This document shows positions 8,803 through 14,221 of a DNA stretch of 14,221 bases, piece by piece. The position numbers were made by a program, and so were the translations under genes. Source of the stretch: Nothopassalora personata. Its lineage: Eukaryota; Ascomycota; Dothideomycetes; Mycosphaerellales; Mycosphaerellaceae. The notes under the pieces were generated by a model. That model saw only the letters and a list, made by a program, of their open reading frames with translations. It was not told where the DNA came from and did no database searches. Positions within the stretch are counted from its first letter, which is position 1; each line of letters begins with the position of its first letter. The stretch lies in the NCBI GenBank assembly GCA_033816765.1, contig JAVSIV010000064.1, positions 1 to 14,221 on the forward strand. The letters are read 5' to 3'.

Positions 8803-11800
8803 ATGGCGTCGTCTACTTATTATAATTACCTACAATCGCCGTCCGCGCGATACGAGTCCTTACTACACGCCTTCGAAGATGTAGAGTTAGAAGAATCGTT
8901 AGACGAGTACTCCGATACCGACAATAACGCCCCTAATAGCGACGAAGAGGAGGACTACATTAGATTCCCTCCGGTTATGCTACGAAGTCTACACGCGCCG
9001 CGTACTACGGAGCCTACGCGGGTATAGTAACCTAGAGCAAGGAGGAGGTATCCACGACGGTAGGACGACGACATACCTACGTAGGAGAAGCTACAATCTA
9101 TCGTTAATCTCCTACGAAGCTATAATTGGAGTCTATATAAGTTCCTATAGGCCTAGGTTGGAATAGTAGCCGGTACATCGAGCTATAGCATAGTACTTAA
9201 GTCGAAGAACTATGCTACAATCCCGGCGCGTCGGACTGCATTACGTCGCTCTATTAAACACTAGTCGCTTAACGCCGTGTTATACGGACGAGGTTCTCGA
9301 TATAACTAGATACCTACATCTCGTATAATCGCTAAACTCGACAACCTCGCGCGGTATTATCCTTTCGGTACCTTAAAGTTAACCGGCGGCACTAACATCG
9401 ACAGTTTAAATAATATAGACTACGCGGTAGTATACGAGATTATTAAAACTAGTGCTCTAGTCTAGCACTAAATGTTACTGCATTTTATGAGCAATTTTCG
9501 ATTATACTAGACGAGCTAGTTTCGAAGCGATGCATTAGATCGATCCGTATAATAGCGTATGTTCTTCGTTACGGTATTGGTGTTACACTCGAGGATAGCT
9601 AAACGATCTAACACCTTCTATTCGCTCGTGTCTATATATCTATAAGGATCTAGCACGAAGCGACGGTATATAGACGTTTTACATAGACTAGGCATCTATT
9701 AGAGCTACACTACTAGCAATCGCTTATTAAATAGCGTTATAGAGCATAGTAAGGTGCGTAGGACAAGTCTATAACTATACGTAATAGTACGTCGTAGGCG
9801 TACTATTAAATAGCTACTACGTCTTTATAATGCTTAATCGCTGTTTTGCCTTATATCCGTACATGTATACCTACCGATTTATATACTCGCCACGCCTCTA
9901 TACGGTTTAGAACGCTTTACGACCACGATCGTCTACGAGCTATGTAGCTAGCTTCGTACGGTTTAGAACGCTTTATAACTACGGTCTTCCTCGAGCTATA
10001 GCGTCGAGATGCCGGTTCTAATAGATATATACCGTTTAGAACGCTTTATAACTACGGCCTTCCTCGAGCTATAGCGTTAAGATGCCGGTTCTAATACATA
10101 TATACCGTTTAGGACGCTTTATTAGTATAGCTCCCTTAAGCTATAGAGTAGGCCTTATATAATAGCGGCTATGTAAATAGATCTATACGCTTTAGAACGC
10201 TTCGTAACTACGGTCCTCTAGAGCCGCGAAGCTATTGTTATATCGAGTCTATAGCTAACATCCGCGTCGCGTTAGTAGATGCACCTCCGTACTATAGGCT
10301 ATAACGAGTAGACGGTACTTAACTACGATAACATAAACTTTAAGGATCCTACTTGCTATAAGGTGTTAGGCTATAAGGTAAAGTAGCGTACTATAACTAC
10401 TACTTAGGTCGTCTATTATTCTACGATTCTAGCTTCTAGCCTAATATAAGACATGTATACTCCGTCCGCTTCCCTCGATGTAGACGACATCTACGATGCG
10501 TCTAGGCTCTAGGATAATAGTACTAGGCGAGAGATATCGAGAGCTATTATTGCTAATGCTATTAAGGCTATCTACGATAAGCCGATTAACGAGATCCTAA
10601 AGCTCGAGGCGATCGTAAATCTAGAGACACCTTACACCTATCTAGTAATGCCTTAGCTAGATATTCTCGCTAATACTAGACCGACGGATTATCTACAATG
10701 TAGCTCTATACCCAAAGACGAAGGCACTACGGAAGGTAACATACGGGTGCACGATCGACTTATAAAGGTCGAATTAGGCTTTAAGTCTAATACGGACCTA
10801 ACGTCCTCTAAGTAGGAGGTGTTCGGTACACGTCTTTAGCTCGTACATAGTAATTAGCTTACGTCGGAGCGCATTCGAGTAGCTAAAGTCTAGTAGAAGC
10901 ATGCCTAAGGTCGCTTTAACCGTAGAGAGTAGCTCCTTAGAGTACTAGCTTAGTTCCACATCTAGATAAATCTACTCTATACTATCGTCCGTACGTATTA
11001 GAATCCTCCCTCTCTAAATGAGTATTGTTATTACACTATCTCTTCTAATTGTGCCGCCTGGAATCGGTCTTAATATAGTCGTAAGAACATTAAGTATTAC
11101 CTTATCGAGCCCCTAGTCCGGTATAGGTTTAACTCGCGGGTGTTGCTATTGTTCTATAAAGTACTAGAGCGTCGTAAGATCCTATTACCGGTCGGAGTTA
11201 CTACTAATATGTCCGTAATCGATGGTAGCTAGCTTAATAATAGTTTCGCATCCGTTAATAAAATACTACGGTCTAACTTAACTGCCGCGATGTTTAACGA
11301 GATTATCGAGGATATACGACTAGAAGCTTTTACGCGTAACGCATAGGAAGGTAAGACTCCCTCTAGTATTGTTTATAAAGACATCAAATTCCGTACTATG
11401 TGTCGGCTATTATAAGAGGTAGAGTTACTTTTAACGATACGGTACGCGGTTAAACATAGTAATATTGGTATGCTAAGGCGTGCGGTAGACCTATTAATTC
11501 CTATCTTCTTCGGAGCATCGTAGTATAACTACGGCCGCGAGATGTTATATTACCGATAGCTTCTCTCGGATACTATGTGCACGCCGGTATTATAGCGATT
11601 AATACTAGCATCCGGTCTAGTAAACTAGAAAGGTAAAGCGATAACCTTTAAGCCTATCGACCTAAGTCTCAAACACCTAAATAGAGGATATAAAACCGAG
11701 CTTAATTACTTTAAGAACTCGACCTATAATGTAGACACGATCTTCGATCGTATTTATCGGTTAAATCGTTAGATCCGCTATCTCCGCGCTAACATCGAGC

Positions 11801-12132
11801 AAGAATTTAGTAATTATATACTAGACGATTATACCGTTTGAGATGCTCGCCTTAATATGTTCGCTCGGGCGAAGATGTTATTTAATAGCGAGCTCGGGTC
11901 TATTCGAGGAGCCTAGAGCCTATACGATCCTAAGTAGTATTACGACTCGTTTAACATTCGTAAAGAAGGTATGTAGGTAGTAGGCTCGCGTGTTACGGAG
12001 TTTAACTCGAGGCTAATTCGACAGCTACTAGACACTACTACGGGTAATATACTATCGGACTTTATCGATATTAAGGCGCTTAAGGCTATAGAGAACGTAG
12101 AGATTATGGACCTTACGTAGCTTAACGATTAG
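8803..12132 (+). pseudogene. RIP-degraded gene for a DUF6589-type fungal protein
   Basis: From the well-placed ATG at 8803 (ACAATGG) one reading frame runs to about 12132, some 1,109 codons, with no frameshift needed. By hand count it holds about 48 TAG, 13 TAA and 1 TGA. Only 1 CAG, 3 CAA and 2 TGG codons remain after 9028, so nearly every Gln and Trp codon has become a stop. Recognisable blocks: an acidic N-terminus (DEYSDTDNNAPNSDEEED), a VLVLHSRIAKRSN...RYIDVLHRLGI region (about 9570-9700), NYDNINFKDPTCYKVLG (10318-10370), and FGA...YNYGREMLYYR followed by VLQRLILASGLV and FKPIDLSLKHLN (11508-11680). From memory of the family these match fungal DUF6589 proteins, whose function is unknown. 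A repeat block at 9905-10250 interrupts the homology. No product is expected. Confidence 0.75.
9905..10250. repeat. Minisatellite inside the DUF6589-type frame, about five copies
   Basis: Copies of a unit beginning gtttagaacgctttataac and continuing tacggtcttcctcgagctat start at about 9905, 9961, 10034, 10107 and 10190, with spacings 56, 73, 73 and 83. Copies 2 and 3 are nearly identical over about 70 bp; copies 1, 4 and 5 are divergent. The spacings are not multiples of three, so the repeats are read in different frames and are unlikely to encode a repeated peptide. Confidence 0.75.
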
Positions 12133-12356
12133 AAGATAACAAAGTACATAAGATAATGCATAAGATAAGAGATAAGACACGATATTAGCGGTACCGAGAA
12201 GAAGTTTATTATAGATAGAGACACTAAGTAGAGGATACCGAACACCGAACACCGAACACCGAACACCGAACACCTACCTACCTACCTACTAACAAAACCT
12301 AGTAGAAGACACCCGACTATACCCTAACGATAAAGCCTTATAGAAAACAAAAAAAA
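12133..12356. other. Gap between the two convergent element genes
   Basis: About 220 bp holding probable 3' ends of both element genes. It includes the CCGAACA/CCTA minisatellite (12238-12288) and an A-rich run (12346-12356). Confidence 0.5.
12238..12288. repeat. Tandem repeats (CCGAACA)5 then (CCTA)4
   Basis: Five perfect 7-bp CCGAACA units at 12238-12272 run directly into four CCTA units at 12273-12288. The ACACC steps show that CAC sites survived here while CAG sites around them did not. Confidence 0.9.
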
Positions 12357-12965
12357 TTAGATAGCTACCGGAGGAGCTACACCGCCGAAGCTACTACTAC
12401 CTATGCTACTACCGAAACTACTACCGTTACCCCCGAAGGGGGGTCTCTTCTTAGCCGGAGTAATGTTCTTAGGCGCGGGACGACGACGAGGACTAGACTT
12501 CGACTTCTTCTCGCCCTTACGAGGACCGGGCTTATTAGGGTAGTAGTAGCCCTTAGAGCGAAGGCGGTAGCGAGCATACGAGAAGCCGGCACGCTTAATC
12601 TAGCCTTTAGCTAGGTTAGAGAAGACCTAGTACTCGTATCCGTAGTCTAGATAATAGTCGCACGACTACCTAGGCTTAGGCGCGTATAGTCGGCCGAGCT
12701 TAGTCTCTATAATAGCACCGACGAGGCGCTAGTTCGCACGGCCGCGACGCTTAATGTAGACGTCTAAGGTAGTGTTAGTACATTATAGCATATAGCGACA
12801 ACTATACTTAACTTACTACCGAGTACGTCTATAGACTACTACTTACTATTAACTTAAGGCTCGCGGGTTAGAGGGTCGTAGCTACTAGGTAAGAACACCT
12901 AAGGGAGCCGGGGGTTGTCGGCAATGTCGGTAGCTAGGCACTACGCGAGGGTTATACTACCTTAT
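12357..12965 (-). pseudogene. RIP-degraded second element gene encoding a basic protein with Gly/Ser-rich end
   Basis: A minus-strand frame is followed from about 12965 to a TAA at 12357-12359. It is broken by TAG/TAA stops at places where Gln or Trp would be expected. Readable blocks include DVYIKRRGRAN, RLVGAIIETKLGRLYAPKPR, SCDYYLDYGYEY, KRAGFSYARYRLRSKGYYYP, then a very basic stretch (about 12455-12545, rich in KK and RRR) and a Gly/Ser/Phe tail (KRPPFGG, SSFGSS). The basic region suggests nucleic-acid binding. I do not recognise the family. It is convergent with the DUF6589-type gene, suggesting a two-gene element. Its true start is unclear because the frame runs back into the CTA/TAG repeat. 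Confidence 0.5.
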
Positions 12966-12967
12966 AG

Positions 12968-13198
<231 letters not shown>

Positions 13199-14059
13199 AG
13201 TAGCGACTAGAGGAACGAAGTCGGCGGTAGGCGAGGGAGCGCAGAGAGAGGCGGTAGGTATAGTATCGCGCGAGCGAAGAAGACCGGGAGAAGAAGCACT
13301 ATTATTAAAATCTTATCTATAGTATAGTTAGCACGTGTTTATAGAGATTAAGATTATATAGTAAGGTAACTAAGATTAAGAAGCTTAATCTCGAAGACTT
13401 AATACTATGTAGTTAGGGGATACGCGACACTTATATAAAAATTGGCTAGTCGCTACTATACTACTACTACTATTACTATTACTACTACTATTGCTACTAC
13501 TACTGCTATTAGGCGAGGAGGAGGGCGGCACGACGGGCGCGCTACCGAGTAGAGAGACTATAATTATGTTAGTACGCTTATTACATTATAAAGTGATATG
13601 TCTTAACTTACGGAGGAGGGAGTACGCGAGGAGTAGGAGTAGGCCTTTAATAATGTTAGCTAATAGATATCGGACACGAGACATGTTACGACTAACCGGC
13701 TAGCGGCGCTACTACTATACTAGTACTAACGACTACGGGAACCGAGCGGAAAGAAGGCGGGCATCTTAGCGGTAGAGTTAATAATCGACTTATATAGCTT
13801 ATAGGTTAGGGTTTAGGCGTTAAAGGAGGCGGAGTCGTAGATCGCTTACGGGCTAGAAGTGATATAAGTTAAGTAAAAGAAAAGAGGAAGTAAAAGAAGA
13901 AAGAAGCGCGAAGATATGCCTCGACCTTACAATAGCGGGAAGTATACTATTATCGATAGGAAAGCGCGAGTAATGTAGAGCCTTCTTTCGGGAGTCCTAC
14001 GCTCTAGTTAGGCACCGTAGAGTAAAGGCGTCTCTCTAATAATAGTATAGAGATGTATT
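13199..14059. other. Element interior, no clear gene
   Basis: CAG/CTG-depleted sequence with stops in all frames. On the minus strand an ATG at 13762-13764 opens a frame (MPAFFPLGSRSR...) that reads on for about 80 codons with some six TAG/TAA stops. It could be another RIP-killed coding segment, perhaps an upstream exon of the gene at 12357-12965, but no family resemblance supports this. Confidence 0.4.
13461..13510. repeat. Interrupted CTA/TTA trinucleotide repeat
   Basis: About 50 bp of ctactactac/tattactatt type repeats with occasional TTG and CTG units, i.e. an imperfect counterpart of the perfect CTA tract 260 bp to its left. Confidence 0.8.
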
Positions 14060-14081
14060 ATAAGAACGCGCGCGTTCTTAT
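14060..14081. repeat. Perfect 22-bp palindrome (GC-rich centre)
   Basis: Arms ataagaacgcg and cgcgttcttat meet without a loop. The right arm overlaps the inner copy of the 29-bp terminal repeat. Confidence 0.9.
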
Positions 14082-14096
14082 TAGCTAAACGGTGCT
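14068..14096. repeat. Inner copy of the 29-bp right-end repeat
   Basis: Identical over 29 bp to 14193-14221 (offset 125 bp). It contains tcttattagctaaacggtgc, the inverted counterpart of the left end at 8591-8610. Confidence 0.9.
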
Positions 14097-14140
14097 AAAT
14101 CGATGTAAAGCGTGCGACTAGACCCTAGATTTCGCACTAA

Positions 14141-14162
14141 ACTTTATATACGTATATAAAGT
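14141..14162. repeat. Perfect 22-bp palindrome (AT-rich)
   Basis: Arms actttatatac and gtatataaagt meet without a loop, centred 81 bp from the centre of the first palindrome and lying between the two copies of the 29-bp repeat. Confidence 0.9.
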
Positions 14163-14192
14163 AATAATATAATCCGCGCTATTATAGACTTA

Positions 14193-14221
14193 GCGCGCGT
14201 TCTTATTAGCTAAACGGTGCT
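14193..14221 (-). repeat. Right terminal inverted repeat (outer copy, reaches the window edge)
   Basis: Second copy of the 29-bp repeat. Bases 14201-14220 pair with the left inverted repeat at 18 of 20 positions. The sequence is cut at 14221, so the outer end, any right-hand decamer array and any target duplication are not visible. Confidence 0.7.

Noticed and set aside
8665..9027. Intact 120-residue gene
   Set aside because: It starts at a non-ATG codon and is the surviving 5' piece of the long degraded frame that begins at ATG 8803.
8803..12132. TAG/TAA read as Gln (stop-codon reassignment) instead of a dead gene
   Set aside because: CAG/CTG loss extends into non-coding and repeat DNA of the element, some stops sit where the family has Trp, and the genes at 11-4257 use CAG normally with ordinary stops. 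Mutation explains it better.

Overview
The window looks like nuclear DNA of a filamentous ascomycete (Pezizomycotina, plausibly Dothideomycetes). The genes have 46-54 nt introns with GT...CTGAY...AG signals. The families present (F-box protein, secreted GH76 mannanase, fungal AAA+ ATPase with a long N-terminal region) are typical of that group. The right-hand 5.6 kb carries the CpA-to-TpA decay expected from repeat-induced point mutation (RIP). Species cannot be named from this sequence.

Layout. Bases 1-5413 are ordinary gene space on the plus strand: a two-exon F-box gene (11-1066), a 1.1 kb gap without a gene, a two-exon secreted GH76 glycosidase (2167-3316), and a single-exon 238-residue protein of unknown function with a Cys/His deamidase-like motif (3541-4257). 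Another 1.15 kb gap follows. On the minus strand, 5414-8038 is a decayed AAA+ ATPase gene with at least four in-frame stops and one frameshift. Its 5' end encodes a segment nearly identical to the N-terminal tail of histone H3 (7883-7933), with K9 replaced by R and K14 by Q.

From about 8533 to the window end lies one degraded mobile element, cut off at the right edge. Its left end has a hairpin, six tandem decamers and a 20-bp inverted repeat whose partner is at 14201-14220. Inside are: (i) a plus-strand reading frame of about 3.3 kb (8803-12132) that keeps one frame throughout but carries about 62 stops, nearly all TAG or TAA, and resembles fungal DUF6589 proteins; (ii) a shorter minus-strand reading frame (12357 to about 12965) with a basic, Gly/Ser-rich end, convergent with the first; (iii) tandem repeats, including 77 perfect CTA units; and (iv) two perfect 22-bp palindromes near the right end. 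CAG and CTG are almost absent inside the element but normal outside it.

The genes do not form a pathway. The two items most worth attention are the histone H3-like tail on the AAA+ gene and the candidate DUF6589 inverted-repeat element.
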